A stretch of DNA of 64,000 nucleotides from PFJX01 sp040751755 (GTDB taxonomy: Bacteria; Pseudomonadota; Gammaproteobacteria; Burkholderiales; Thiobacillaceae), in NCBI GenBank assembly GCA_040751755.1, contig JBFMHC010000035.1, positions 190,278 through 254,277 on the forward strand, written 5' to 3'. The position numbers were made by a program, and so were the translations under genes. Under the pieces are notes generated by a model that saw only the letters and a program-made list of their open reading frames with translations, was not told where the DNA came from and ran no database searches. Below are positions 1 to 14,575 of this stretch, piece after piece (positions within the stretch are counted from its first letter, which is position 1; each line of letters opens with the position of its first letter).

Positions 1-188
1 TGGGGCTGGGGCTGTTGCTGTCGGTGATCGTCGATGCCACCCTGGTGCGCATGCTGCTGGTGCCGGCCACGCTGAAGCTGCTCGGGCGGCTCAACTGGTG
101 GGCGCCCAGGCCCCTGCTGGCGCTGTACCGGCGCTTCCACCTGAGCGAACCGCAGTCCCGCCGCGTGGCGGCGGAGAAGGAGAGATGA
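1..188 (+). CDS. MMPL/RND-type exporter, C-terminal end (partial)
   Basis: Only the last 61 codons lie in the window; codons start at base 3 and the stop is TGA at 186-188. The visible end has a hydrophobic helix (GLGLLLSVIVDATLVRMLLV) followed by a P-A-x-L-K-L-L-G-R-x-N-W-W motif and a short basic tail. This is the usual C-terminus of MMPL-family transporters, which are inner-membrane proton-driven exporters of lipids or hydrophobic substrates. The stop overlaps the start of the next gene (ATGA-type), so the two are probably translated together. The substrate cannot be read from this fragment. Confidence 0.75.
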   Translation, partial: GLGLLLSVIVDATLVRMLLVPATLKLLGRLNWWAPRPLLALYRRFHLSEPQSRRVAAEKER

Positions 189-976
189 TGCGTATGCATG
201 CCCCATTGCCGCTGTGTTGCGGCCTGTTCGTCCTCATGGCCTCGCTGGCCCCCGCGGCGCGCGCCGACCTGACCCTGAACGGGCGCAGCACCGTGCTGGC
301 CATGGGCATGCAGGGGGCGGGCAAGGAGAAGGTCTGGCTGGACCGCACCCTGATCCGCCGCGACCTCATGGACCGCGGCAAGGCCTATTCCAACCTCTTC
401 GACCTGAAGGCGCGCGAGGTCACGGTGCTCGACCACTCCCTGCGCACCGCCACGGTCTTCGCCACCGGCATGCTCAAGGATCAGCCCGACGCGACGGTGG
501 ACGGCAAGGCGATCCAGTTGGAGCTGAAGCCGACCGGCCGCAGCCACACGCTGCAGAAATGGCCCTGCGCCGAACACACACTGGACCTGCGGATGCCCGC
601 CGAGATCGGCGGCGAGCGGCTCACCTTCGAGATGGAGGGCACGGTCTGGCTGGCGCGCAACACCGCGGAACAGAAGGAGACCGCCGCCGCGCTGAGGCTG
701 ATGCAGGAGCCCGACTTCTACCTGGGGGTGCCCGCCTTCGCCAAGGCCTCGCCGGTGCAGGCGCGCGGCATCAGCGAGGCGATCCGCCGCATCGCCCCCC
801 TGGGGCTGTTGTGCAGCGTCGACGTCGCCCTGAAGTACGAGGGCACGGGCCGCGCCGCCGCCCTGTCGAGGAAGATGGCCAGCCGCCTCAGCCTGACCTT
901 CGACGATTACAGCACCGAGCCCATTCCCAAGGGCACCTTCGACGTGCCGGCCGGCTACCGGGTGACGCGGCAGTAG
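185..976 (+). CDS. Periplasmic protein of unknown function, DUF4412-like
   Basis: A 263-residue protein. The start is taken as ATG 185 because it overlaps the upstream stop and follows a purine-rich AGAAGGAGAG; ATG 188 or 194 are alternatives. The N-terminus (LPLCCGLFVLMASLAPAARA) is a signal peptide with likely cleavage after ARA. The mature part opens with a beta-rich segment (TLNGRSTVLAMGMQGAGKEK) followed by DRTLIRRDLMDRGKAYSNLFDLKAREVT-type alternation, which resembles DUF4412/LolA-like periplasmic proteins; this is a resemblance only. Coupling to an MMPL exporter gene suggests a periplasmic partner of that transporter, perhaps carrying a hydrophobic ligand. No catalytic motif is visible. 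Confidence 0.7.
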   Translation: MMRMHAPLPLCCGLFVLMASLAPAARADLTLNGRSTVLAMGMQGAGKEKVWLDRTLIRRDLMDRGKAYSNLFDLKAREVTVLDHSLRTATVFATGMLKDQPDATVDGKAIQLELKPTGRSHTLQKWPCAEHTLDLRMPAEIGGERLTFEMEGTVWLARNTAEQKETAAALRLMQEPDFYLGVPAFAKASPVQARGISEAIRRIAPLGLLCSVDVALKYEGTGRAAALSRKMASRLSLTFDDYSTEPIPKGTFDVPAGYRVTRQ

Positions 977-993
977 CCCCGCGTCGCCGCGCC

Positions 994-3586
994 TCAGCGC
1001 CGGCGTGCCCACATGAGGATGGTGGCGATCAGTTCGTCGCGCTCCAGGGGCTTGCTGAGCTGGTCCGCCATGCCCGCCTGCAGGCACTTTTCCCGCTCCT
1101 CGGGGAGGGCGTGCGCGGTCTGGCCGACCACGTTGAGCTCCGGGTCGATGGCGTGGATCGCCCGCGTGGCGTCGTAGCCGTTCATCTCCGGCATCTGCAC
1201 GTCCATCAGCACCAGATCGAAGCCGTCCGGCCCCGCCGCGCGCACCGCCTCCACCGCCTGGCGGCCGTCGCCCACCAGGGTGAGCGCGCCGCCCTCGCCG
1301 GCCAGCAGCTCCTGGATCACCATGCGGTTGATCTCGTTGTCCTCGGCGACCAGCAGTCTCAGCCCGGCGAGGCTGGGCGCGGCATCTCCGGCATCCTCGG
1401 GCGCGGTGCCCGGCACCGTGGTCGGCGCGGCGGTCGGCTCAGGTGCGGCCGGGCAGGGCAGACGCACCTCGAAGACGCTGCCCTTGCCGGGACTGCTCTC
1501 GACCCGCAGCTCGCCCCCCATCAACCCGACCAGCTGCTTGCTGATCGGCAGGCCCAGGCCGGTGCCGCCGAACCGGCGCGTGGTCGAGGCGTCCGCCTGG
1601 GTGAAGGGCTGGAAGACCTGCCGCAACAGCGCCGGCGACATGCCGATGCCGGTGTCGGCGACGCGCAGCACCAGGGTGTCCGCCTCGCGCGCGGCGGCGA
1701 GCACGACCTCGCCGCTGGCCGTGAACTTCACCGCGTTGCCGAGCAGGTTGAGCAGGACCTGCTGCAGCCGCAGCGGATCGCCCAGGGTGGCGGCGGGCAG
1801 GTCCGGGGCGCACGTCAGCTGCAGCGCCAGGCCCTTTTCCCGCGCCGTGCCGCGCACCAGCTCCAGGCACTCGCGCAGCAGCGGCTCGATGGCGAAGGGG
1901 ATGTGCTCGGTCTTCAGCCGCCCGGCCTCGATCTTGGAGAAGTCGAGGATGTCGTTGATGACATTGAGCAGCAGGCGGCCCGAGTGGATGATCTTGTCGA
2001 AGGCCTCGCTCGCCTTGCCGCGGCCCGCGCTGGCGCGCAGGCCGATCTCGGCGAAGCCCAGCACGCCGTTGAGCGGGGTGCGCAGCTCGTGGCTCATGTT
2101 GGCGAGGAACTCGCTCTTCGCGTGCGCCAGGCGTTCGGCGCGGTCGCGCGCCTCCTCCAGTTCCGCGGTGCGCGCCGCCACCATGCCCTCCAGGCCCTCC
2201 TGGTACTGGCGCAGCATCTCCTCATGGCGCTTGCGCTCGGTGATGTCGCGGCAGGAGCCGAACAGCCTGCCGTCCGGCAGGGTCACCGCGTTCACCTCCA
2301 CCGGCACCGTCTCGCCGTGCTTGTCCACCAGCTGGTACTCGCCGTGCAGCTCGCCGCCGGCCACCAGCTTCTCCTCGATGTCCCGCGTCGCCTGCGGCCA
2401 GAACATCACCGAGGTGATGTCGAGGATCGTGCGCGCCCGCAGTTCCTCGGCGCTGTAGCCGAGGAGGGCGCAGGCGCGCCGGTTGGCGTACTCGATCCGC
2501 CCCTGCCGGCTGGCGATGAACACCGCGTCGGCGGCATGGTCGAGGATCTGCCGCAGGTTCGCCTCCGAGTGCGCCACCAGGGCCGCGCGCGCCAGGCGTT
2601 GGCGCTGGCTGAGCAGCACGACCACGACGCCGGCGCAGAGGAGCGCGAGCAGCACCCCCGCGCCGGTCGCCCAGGCGAGGGCGCGCAGCCGCGCCAGGGC
2701 CTCCTCCTGGTCCACCTTCGCGACCAGCATCCAGTCGGTGCCGGGGATGGGGGTGGTGGCGGCGATCACGGGGATGCCGGCGTAGTCCTCGCCGACGACG
2801 AATGGCTCCCCGCGCAGGGCGCGCGCGCTCGGCAGTCCCGGCGCGGAGAGCGGGAGGCTGAGCCGCAGCGCCGCGTCGGACCGGTGCCGCAGTTCGTTGA
2901 GGAACAGCACGCGCCCACCCTCGTGCCGGACCAGCAGGCTCTCCCCGGTCCGCGATGGCAGCGGCCAGGACCTCAGCAGCGGATACAGGGAGCGCGCGGG
3001 GTCGACGTCGAAGTACAGGAGGTATCCGCCCGCGGCGTGAATGACCGCCATGAAGCCCATGTCGACGTATCCCTCGGCGTGCCGGTGCAGGTCGATCATC
3101 TGCACCTGTCCCGTGGCCAGGGCGCCGGTCATGGCCACGCGGTAGGCCGGCAAGGCGAATTTGCCGGGGTCGCCGTGCGGATGCGGTGCGCCGGCGGTCT
3201 GGCTGCTGAGCACGATCCGCCCCCGCGCGTCGAGGATGTGGACGGCCTGGTAGCCGTAGAGGCTGGAGAGGTTGGCGAGGTGCCTGGCCAGGCGCGCGCG
3301 GCTGGCCGGGTCGCCGGCCAGGGCCTCAGCCAGCCCGGCGGCGATCAAGGGGTCGCGTGCCGCCACCTCGCAGTCACCCTCGCGTTCTCGCAGCCAGGAC
3401 GCGATCGCCTCGCGCTTCAGCTCGGCGACGGCCTGCAGGTTTTCGTGCACCTCGCGCTGCGTGGCATCGGTCAGGCGCAGGTAGAGCACCATGCCGCCCA
3501 GCAGGATGAACAGGGCGAGGGACGCGAAGAGGGCCAGCGGCGGCCACTCGCCCACCCGCAACAGGCGCCTGGCGCGTGCTGGCAGG

Positions 3587-3594
<8 letters not shown>
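994..3594 (-). CDS. Membrane-bound hybrid sensor histidine kinase (Cache-PAS-HisKA-HATPase-REC)
   Basis: About 866 residues. One transmembrane helix lies near residues 20-40 and another near 305-330, enclosing a periplasmic sensor of roughly 260 residues typical of double-Cache domains. Then come a PAS domain (about 345-450, ending CRDITERK), a coiled coil, a HisKA box with the phosphoacceptor in ANMSHELRTPLNGVLGF, a HATPase_c domain (N box LLNLLGNAVKF, G boxes DTGIGM and GGTGLGLPIS) and a C-terminal receiver with LLVAEDNEINR and phosphoacceptor Asp in LVLMDVQMPEMNG. ATG 3594 is chosen; GTG 3597 is possible. Both follow GGAGG, and the start overlaps the stop of the preceding kinase gene, so it is the third gene of an operon. 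It probably feeds a phosphorelay together with the HPt domain encoded just upstream. Confidence 0.93.
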
Positions 3595-7040
<3,446 letters not shown>

Positions 7041-7050
7041 GCATGGGCTC

Positions 7051-8280
7051 CTAGATCATGCCCTGGGCGCGCATGCTGTCGAGCTTGTGTGCCAGGGTCG
7101 CCTCGTCGTCGTCGAACCGGCGCAGGATCTCCACGCAGGTGTCCTGGTTGGCGAGGAAGGCCTCCACCACCGCAGGGTCGAAATGGCTGCCGCTGCCCTC
7201 GCGGATGATCCGCACCGACTCCTCCACGCTCATCGGCGGCTTGTAGACGCGCCGGCTCGCGAGGGCGTCGAACACGTCCGCCACCGCCATGATGCGCGCG
7301 GGGATGGGGATGGCCTCGCCGGCCAGACCGTCAGGATAGCCGCTGCCGTCCCACTTCTCGTGGTGCCAGCGGGCGATCGCCTTGGCCACGGCGAGGAAGG
7401 CGAGCGGGGCGCGCTCGAACTCGCGGATGGCCTGCGCGGGGTCGTGGCCGTCGAGCGCGCAGTGGCCCTGCAGGAGCGCGTATTCCTCCTCGCTGGTCTC
7501 CGAGCGCAGGGCCATGTCGATGGCGTCGCTGCCGAACTGGCTGTGTCGCCGCATGATCGTCAGTTCCTCGCCGTCCAGCCGGCCCGGCTTGAGGAGGATG
7601 GCATCGGGGATGCCGACCTTGCCGATGTCGTGCAGGGGCGCCGCCTTGGTGATCAGCTGCGACATGGCGGGGGTGAGGCAGCCCGCGAAGCGGGGATGGC
7701 GGCTAAGGTGTTCCGCGATGACGCCGACATAGCCCTGGGTGCGGCGGATGTGGTGGCCGGTCTCCATGTCGCGCATCTCCGCCAGGCTGGCCAGGGAGCG
7801 GATGCTGGTGTCCTGGATCAGCAGGTTTTCGCGCATGCGGCGAGCGATCTCGCTCTCCAGCCAGGCGTTCTTGTCGGCCAGCCAGTCGCGCGCCTGCTTC
7901 AGTTCCAGGTGCGCCTTCACGCGCGCCAGGACGATGGCCGGACGGATGGGCTTGGTGATGTAGTCGACCGCGCCCAGGGCGAGGCCGCGCTCCTCGTCCT
8001 CGTCGGCATCCAGGGCGGTGACGAAGATCACCGGGATGTCGCGCGTGGCAGGGTCCCCGCGCAGCCGGTCCAGCACCGTGTAGCCGTCCATCTCCGGCAT
8101 CATGACGTCGAGCAGGATCAGGTCCGGATGCGGCGCGCGCGCGGCGATGGCGAGCGCGCGCGTGCCCGAGTTGGCTACCTGCACGCGATAGCGCGGCTGC
8201 AGCAGGCCGCCCAGGACGGCGAGGTTTTCCGGCGTGTCGTCCACCACCAGGATGGCGGGCGGCGTGGCTGTCTCTGGCAT
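7051..8280 (-). CDS. Response regulator with HD-GYP domain (c-di-GMP phosphodiesterase)
   Basis: 409 residues from ATG 8280, which has AAGGA upstream; a longer frame to 8325 lacks such a site. The receiver (about 8-125) has VVDDTPENLAV, phosphoacceptor Asp in LILLDVMMPEMDGY and the TKPI lysine. After a coiled linker an HD-GYP domain (about 165-370) shows the complete metal and GYP motifs: AAPLHDIGKVGIPD, MRRHSQFG, WHHEKWDGSGYPDGL and AVADVFDALASRR. Family members with all these residues hydrolyse c-di-GMP. It is the first gene of an operon with two hybrid kinases that can phosphorylate it, behind a sigma-28-like promoter. The product probably lowers c-di-GMP in response to the kinase signals. 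Confidence 0.93.
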   Translation of the reverse strand: MPETATPPAILVVDDTPENLAVLGGLLQPRYRVQVANSGTRALAIAARAPHPDLILLDVMMPEMDGYTVLDRLRGDPATRDIPVIFVTALDADEDEERGLALGAVDYITKPIRPAIVLARVKAHLELKQARDWLADKNAWLESEIARRMRENLLIQDTSIRSLASLAEMRDMETGHHIRRTQGYVGVIAEHLSRHPRFAGCLTPAMSQLITKAAPLHDIGKVGIPDAILLKPGRLDGEELTIMRRHSQFGSDAIDMALRSETSEEEYALLQGHCALDGHDPAQAIREFERAPLAFLAVAKAIARWHHEKWDGSGYPDGLAGEAIPIPARIMAVADVFDALASRRVYKPPMSVEESVRIIREGSGSHFDPAVVEAFLANQDTCVEILRRFDDDEATLAHKLDSMRAQGMI

Positions 8281-8328
8281 GGAGATCCTTTTTTGCGCGG
8301 GCGGTCGGCGCCTGCGTCCGATCACTGG

Positions 8329-8356
8329 TTAACGGCCCGAAGCGGGCACGGCTTTA
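8329..8356 (-). promoter_or_regulatory. Sigma-28 (FliA)-like promoter of the HD-GYP/hybrid kinase operon
   Basis: Read on the minus strand: TAAA (8356-8353), a 16-base spacer, then GCCGTTAA (8336-8329). The FliA consensus is TAAA, 14-16 bases, GCCGATAA or GCCGTTAA. Transcription would start near 8320, about 40 bases before ATG 8280. Two further sites of the same kind occur in this window, also ahead of signalling genes. Confidence 0.65.
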
Positions 8357-8450
8357 GGCTCCTTTCAAGCAAATTCCGGTGCGTGTTTCCAGGTCTGCTG
8401 CGCGAGCAAGTCAGGCCGCGCGGCGGATTGTCCGCGGAGGGTGTTTTTTG

Positions 8451-8478
8451 TTGACGCGCGGCACCTCGGCGGCATAGC
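8451..8478 (+). promoter_or_regulatory. Candidate sigma-70 promoter for the secreted basic protein gene
   Basis: TTGACG at 8451-8456 and CATAGC at 8473-8478 with a 16-base spacer, about 30 bases before ATG 8509. The -35 box is good, the -10 box only fair. Confidence 0.4.
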
Positions 8479-8508
8479 TTGGCTACCTGGACATCAAGGT
8501 CTGCAACC

Positions 8509-9225
8509 ATGCAATTCAGCCTAGACAAACTTTCCCGGATGCTGCTGCTTTCCTGCGCGGCCACGCTTCTCATCACCGTCTCCCCCCATGGGGAGGCCGC
8601 GCAGGCCCGGCCTGCGCCCGGCGCGAGCGAGGCGCGGGCGGCGGGCGCGGCGCCCGCGCGCAAGGCGCGCGTAAAGCGGCCGGCCAAGAAGCCGACGGTG
8701 AAGAAGTCGACGGTGACGAAGTCGAAAAAGAGGCCCGGCACGCTCGCGCAGGGCGACGCCGCGCCGGCCATCGAGGCCGGGGCGCCCGTGGCGGCGCTGC
8801 CGCAGGCAGCGGCAGCGCCCGTCGTCGCCGTCGCTTCCACCGCCGCTCCCGCCGCCCCCGCGCCCTCCTGGGGCCAGCCCTTCGCGGCGCGCGAGTATGT
8901 ACCGCGCCCCAATCCCTATCTGCCGGCGCCGTCGGCCCCCGCCGCGGTTTCGCCCGCGCCGGCGGGCGGCGCGGCACCGCCCCAGGGCATGCGGCTGGCG
9001 CTGCCGCAGATCCCCCTGTTCGAGCAGTCCATCCTGCCGAAGGTCAAGACGGTCTACCCGACCGGCGAGAAACCCCTGGTGGTGGTGACCTTCAAGTGCC
9101 CCACCGAACTGGTGGGGATCGACACGCCGTCGACCGTGATCCTGCACAAGGCCATCAACGGCGGCATGGATCTGGTCAACCGCACCAATCTGCTGTCCTT
9201 CAACATGCAGCAGGTCTGCCAGTAA
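8509..9225 (+). CDS. Secreted lysine/alanine/proline-rich protein of unknown function
   Basis: 238 residues from ATG 8509, with AAGG ten bases upstream; a TTG at 8479 is an unlikely earlier start. The N-terminus has a hydrophobic signal (MLLLSCAATLLITVS). A strongly basic stretch follows near residues 48-80, rich in Lys-Lys, Val-Lys and Arg, then an Ala/Pro-rich spacer. The C-terminal third (from about 165) is ordinary globular sequence containing KTVYPTGEKPLVVVTFKCPT and ending in CQ; two cysteines there could pair. The layout suggests an exported protein whose tail is the functional domain, joined by a flexible linker that may bind polyanions. No family is recognised. The gene lies divergent from the HD-GYP operon and 15 bases before tatD. 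Confidence 0.75.
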   Translation: MQFSLDKLSRMLLLSCAATLLITVSPHGEAAQARPAPGASEARAAGAAPARKARVKRPAKKPTVKKSTVTKSKKRPGTLAQGDAAPAIEAGAPVAALPQAAAAPVVAVASTAAPAAPAPSWGQPFAAREYVPRPNPYLPAPSAPAAVSPAPAGGAAPPQGMRLALPQIPLFEQSILPKVKTVYPTGEKPLVVVTFKCPTELVGIDTPSTVILHKAINGGMDLVNRTNLLSFNMQQVCQ

Positions 9226-9240
9226 GGGGCCGGGCGGCCG

Positions 9241-10008
9241 GTGCCGGGGCTGATCGACACCCATAGCCACCTCGACGCCGGCGAGTTCGAGGCGGACCGC
9301 GACGCCGTGTACGACCGCGCCCTGGCCGCCGGCGTGGCGATCCAGGTGGTGCCCGCGGTGACGCGGGCCAACTTCGACGACGTGGCCGCCTGCTGCCGGC
9401 GCTACCCCGGCTGCCTGCCGGCCTGGGGCATGCACCCCATGTACATCCACGTGCATCACGAGCAGCACTTGCGGGCGCTGCGCGAGCAGATCGAGGCGTG
9501 GCGGCCGGTGGCGGTGGGCGAGATCGGCCTCGACCTGTTCGCGCCGGGCCTGGACTTCGCCACCCAGGAGCACTACTACGTCGAGCAGCTGCGCATCGCC
9601 CGCGACTACGACCTGCCGGTGCTGCTGCACTGCCGGCGCGCCAACGACCAGATCCTCAAGCACCTGCGCCGCATGCGCGTGAAGGGCGGCATCGCCCATG
9701 CCTTCAACGGCAGCATCCAGCAGGCCGAGGCCTTCATCGGCCTGGGCTTCCGGCTGGGCTTCGGCGGCGCCTTCACCTGGGGGCGCGCCAGCAATCTGCG
9801 CAGCCTGGCGCGCAACCTGCCGCTGTCCGCCATCGTCCTGGAGACGGACAGCCCGGACATCCCGCCCGAGTGGCTGGGCCGGGCGCGCAACGAGCCGGCG
9901 GAACTCGCGCGCATCGCCGCCACCCTGGCGGAGCTGCGTGGGCTGGGCGTGGAGGAGGTGGCGGCGGCGACCAGCGCGAATGCCCGCGCCGTGCTCGGGC
10001 TGGCATGA
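9241..10008 (+). CDS. TatD family metal-dependent hydrolase
   Basis: 255 residues, the usual TatD size. GTG 9241 is chosen because the next residues give the standard N-terminus PGLIDTHSHLD, whose two histidines bind metal. Other motifs in order: AWGMHPMYIH, AVGEIGLDLF (metal-binding Glu), LPVLLHCRRAND (His) and VLETDSPDIPPEW (Asp). These make a TIM-barrel metallo-hydrolase; known relatives are 3'-5' exonucleases/DNases, though this subgroup is not assigned a substrate here. The stop overlaps the start of the transporter gene (ATGA). The family call is firm; whether it is the tatD orthologue or a paralogue such as ycfH or yjjV cannot be decided. Confidence 0.93.
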   Translation: MPGLIDTHSHLDAGEFEADRDAVYDRALAAGVAIQVVPAVTRANFDDVAACCRRYPGCLPAWGMHPMYIHVHHEQHLRALREQIEAWRPVAVGEIGLDLFAPGLDFATQEHYYVEQLRIARDYDLPVLLHCRRANDQILKHLRRMRVKGGIAHAFNGSIQQAEAFIGLGFRLGFGGAFTWGRASNLRSLARNLPLSAIVLETDSPDIPPEWLGRARNEPAELARIAATLAELRGLGVEEVAAATSANARAVLGLA

Positions 10009-10871
10009 ACTGGCTCTGGCTGGCGCTGCTGTGCGCCTTCTCGCTCGCCCTCGCCGATGCCTTCAGCAAGCGCTGGCTGGCGCACCTGCCCACCGCCACG
10101 CTGACCCTGGTGCGTTCCGCCCTGCCGGGCGTGGTGTTGTTGCCGCTGATGCCCTGGGTGGATCTGCGCGGCCTGCCGTGGGCCTTCTGGGCCTGGGTGC
10201 TGTCCGCCATGCCGCTGGAGATCCTCGCCATGGCCCTCTACACGCGCGCCATCCAGACCAGTCCGTTGTCGCAGACCCTGCCCTACATGGCCTTCACGCC
10301 GGTGTTCGCGGTTTTGACCGGCTGGGTCCTGCTGGGCGAGAGGGTGTCGCCGCACGGCCTGTTCGGCATCGTCCTGGTGGCGGCGGGGGGCGTGGGGGTT
10401 GAACCTGGAGCACGCGGGCTGGCACCCGCGCACCTGGCTGCGGCCGTTCCGGGCGATGCTGACCCAGCGGGGCGCGCGCCTGATGCTGCTGGTGGCGCTG
10501 ATCTATGCCGTGACCGCGGCCCTGGGCAAGGGCGCGGTGGGCTACATGGATGGCGCGGCCTTCGGCGTGCTGTATTTCGTGGTGTTGTCCGCCTGCGCCT
10601 TCGCCTACTACGCGCTACGAGTGCCCCAAGCGGTGCCGGGGGCCCTGCGCGCCGGCTGGCCGGCCTGGCTGGTCGCGGGCCTGCTCGCCTTCATGGTGAT
10701 CACCCACTTCATGGCCCTGGCGCAGGCCGGCACGGCCTACATGATCGCGGTGAAGCGCACCTCGGTGCTGTTCGGCATCCTGCTGGGCGCCTGGCTGTTC
10801 CGCGAGGGCCGTCTGACCCAGCACCTGGGCGCGGCGGGCCTGATGGTGCTGGGGGTGGCGCTGATCGTCTC

Positions 10872-10875
<4 letters not shown>
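10005..10875 (+). CDS. EamA/DMT-family transporter, apparent frameshift
   Basis: Two in-phase halves of one 289-residue protein. The first runs from ATG 10005 (overlapping the tatD stop) through about five membrane helices to VLVAAGG; the second resumes at LNLEHAGWHPRTW near 10399 and carries about five more. The break lies at two G runs (10385-10390 and 10394-10398); removing one G restores a continuous frame of the size normal for ten-helix DMT permeases. Two EamA repeats are recognisable by TLPYMAFTPVFAVLTGWVLLGE and its counterpart YMIAVKRTSVLFGILLGAW. The substrate is unknown; relatives export amino acids or other metabolites. The stop overlaps the convergent glnB stop by four bases. A sequencing slip is more likely than a real mutation. 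Confidence 0.8.
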
Positions 10876-11210
<335 letters not shown>

Positions 11211-11219
11211 GCGTGTCTC

Positions 11220-12824
<1,605 letters not shown>

Positions 12825-12885
12825 GCCCGCATTTTACGGGTGCCGCGCGAAACAGCCTATGCCGGGCGGGGCGCCGCGGCGAGGC

Positions 12886-14502
12886 TCAGGTGCGGAACTG
12901 GCGCACCAGGTTCTCCAGTTGCGTCGCCAGGTCCGCGAGCCGCTCGCTGGCATCGTGGCTCTCGTGCGCGTCGCCGGCGGCGCGGCGCGCCACGTCGGCG
13001 ATGTTGGTGATCTTGTGGCTGATGCTTTCCGCCACCGAGCTCTGTTCGGCGGAGCTCGCGGCGATCTGGTTGTTCATGCGCGTGATCACGCCCACCGAGC
13101 CGGAGATGGTGGCGAGGGCCTCGGCGCTGGCCTCGACGCTCTCGACGCTGGCGGCGGTCTTGTCCTCCGCGGTCTGGATGGTGTCCACCGCGTCCTTGGC
13201 GCGGCCCTGCACCTTGACGATGATGGTCTCGATCTCCTCGGTCGCCGCCTGGGTGCGTTGCGCCAGGGTGCGCACCTCGTCCGCCACCACGGCGAAGCCG
13301 CGCCCCTGTTCGCCGGCGCGCGCCGCCTCGATGGCGGCGTTGAGGGCGAGCAGGTTGGTCTGTTCGGCGATCTCGCGGATCAGGCCGATGACCTTGCCGA
13401 TGTCGCGGCTGTCCGTGTCCAGCACCTGGATCACGCGCACCGCCTGGTCGAGCTGCTCGGACATCGCCGAGATGGCGGAAAGGGCGGCGGTGGCGGTGGT
13501 GGCGCCATCCTTGGCCTGACCGTCCGCCTGGTGCGCGGCGCCCGCCGCCTCGCGGGTGTTGTGTGCCACTTCCTGCACGGTGCCGGCGAGCTGCTGCAGG
13601 GTCGCGGCGAGTTGTTCGGTGTCGGCGAGCTGGCTGGTCACGCCTTGTTCGGTGCGGGTCGACACCGTCACCATCTGGCCCGCGACCTGGTTGAGGTGGC
13701 GGGTGGCCTGGCCAACCTGGTCGAGGGTGCCGGCGAAGCGCTCCAGCATGGCATTGAATGCCTGGCCGACGCAGGCGATCTCGTCCTTGCCGGTGGTCGG
13801 CACGCGCAGGGTCAGGTCGGAGTCCGCCTCGACCCGGCCCATGGTGTCGGCGAGCTGGGTGAGGGGCCTGGAGACGATGCGCTTCAGCGCGCCGCGCATC
13901 AGGATCATGCCGATGACGAACAGGGTGATGTAGATGGCGCTGTTGATGAGGGCGGCGTTGCGGATCTGCGCGTCGGCCGGGCCCAGGTCGTAATAGATCT
14001 GCACCACGCCCAGCACCTCGCCGGGCTGTACGGTGTGACAGCCCATGCAGTTGACGCCGCGCGTATGTTCGCTGGCCTTGTAGGGTCGGGAGACCATCAT
14101 GCGGCGGCCCTGGGGCGTGTCCTCGACGAGGACCAGTTCCTCGCCCTTCAGTGAGCGGGCGTCGAACTCGTCCTCGGGGGCTTCTCCGGGGAGGCCGGGT
14201 CCATACTGCTTGTTGACGCCCTCGCCGCGGATGACGTGGGCAAGCACGACGTTGGGGAGCTTCTCGATCTCCTCCTTGAGCTTGGCGCGCTCGCCCATGC
14301 CGCCGGTGAGCATGAGCTTGTTGAGGCCGTCGAAGTAGCTGTCGGCGTCCGTCTTGGCCTGCTCGGCGGCGAACTCCTCGGCGAGCCGGCTCTGCGCCAT
14401 GTAGCTGTAGACCAGGGAGACGATGAGCATGACCAGGAAAAGACTGGCGGTGAGCGCCATGATCTTCGAGGCCACGGTCCCGGTGCAGGCGCGCAGGTTC
14501 AT
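12886..14502 (-). CDS. Methyl-accepting chemotaxis protein with a c-type heme-binding motif in the sensor domain
   Basis: 538 residues. A first membrane helix lies at about 15-36 and a second near 190-210; the periplasmic region between them resembles DUF3365/Tll0287-like sensors. It contains a CxxCH motif (Cys152, Cys155, His156, within NCMGCHTVQPGE), which in a periplasmic domain implies covalent heme. A HAMP domain follows, then the cytoplasmic signalling hairpin with the highly conserved tip EIAEQTNLLALNAAIEAARA and EQGRGFAVVADEVRTLAQR. GGAGA stands eight bases before ATG 14502. A sigma-28-like promoter lies just upstream, as is normal for chemotaxis receptors. A redox- or gas-sensing role (electron acceptor taxis) is likely but inferred. 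Confidence 0.93.
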   Translation of the reverse strand: MNLRACTGTVASKIMALTASLFLVMLIVSLVYSYMAQSRLAEEFAAEQAKTDADSYFDGLNKLMLTGGMGERAKLKEEIEKLPNVVLAHVIRGEGVNKQYGPGLPGEAPEDEFDARSLKGEELVLVEDTPQGRRMMVSRPYKASEHTRGVNCMGCHTVQPGEVLGVVQIYYDLGPADAQIRNAALINSAIYITLFVIGMILMRGALKRIVSRPLTQLADTMGRVEADSDLTLRVPTTGKDEIACVGQAFNAMLERFAGTLDQVGQATRHLNQVAGQMVTVSTRTEQGVTSQLADTEQLAATLQQLAGTVQEVAHNTREAAGAAHQADGQAKDGATTATAALSAISAMSEQLDQAVRVIQVLDTDSRDIGKVIGLIREIAEQTNLLALNAAIEAARAGEQGRGFAVVADEVRTLAQRTQAATEEIETIIVKVQGRAKDAVDTIQTAEDKTAASVESVEASAEALATISGSVGVITRMNNQIAASSAEQSSVAESISHKITNIADVARRAAGDAHESHDASERLADLATQLENLVRQFRT

Positions 14503-14538
14503 ATCGTCTTCTCCAAGCCTCTTATGAAGTATTTGTTA

Positions 14539-14565
14539 TTTACGGCCCGCAGGGTAATTTCTTTA
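14539..14565 (-). promoter_or_regulatory. Sigma-28 (FliA)-like promoter of the heme chemoreceptor gene
   Basis: On the minus strand TAAA (14565-14562), a 15-base spacer and GCCGTAAA (14546-14539). The -10 box differs from GCCGATAA at two inner bases. It lies between the hrpA stop and the chemoreceptor start, giving a leader of about 28 bases. Confidence 0.55.
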
Positions 14566-14575
14566 GCCGCGCCTT

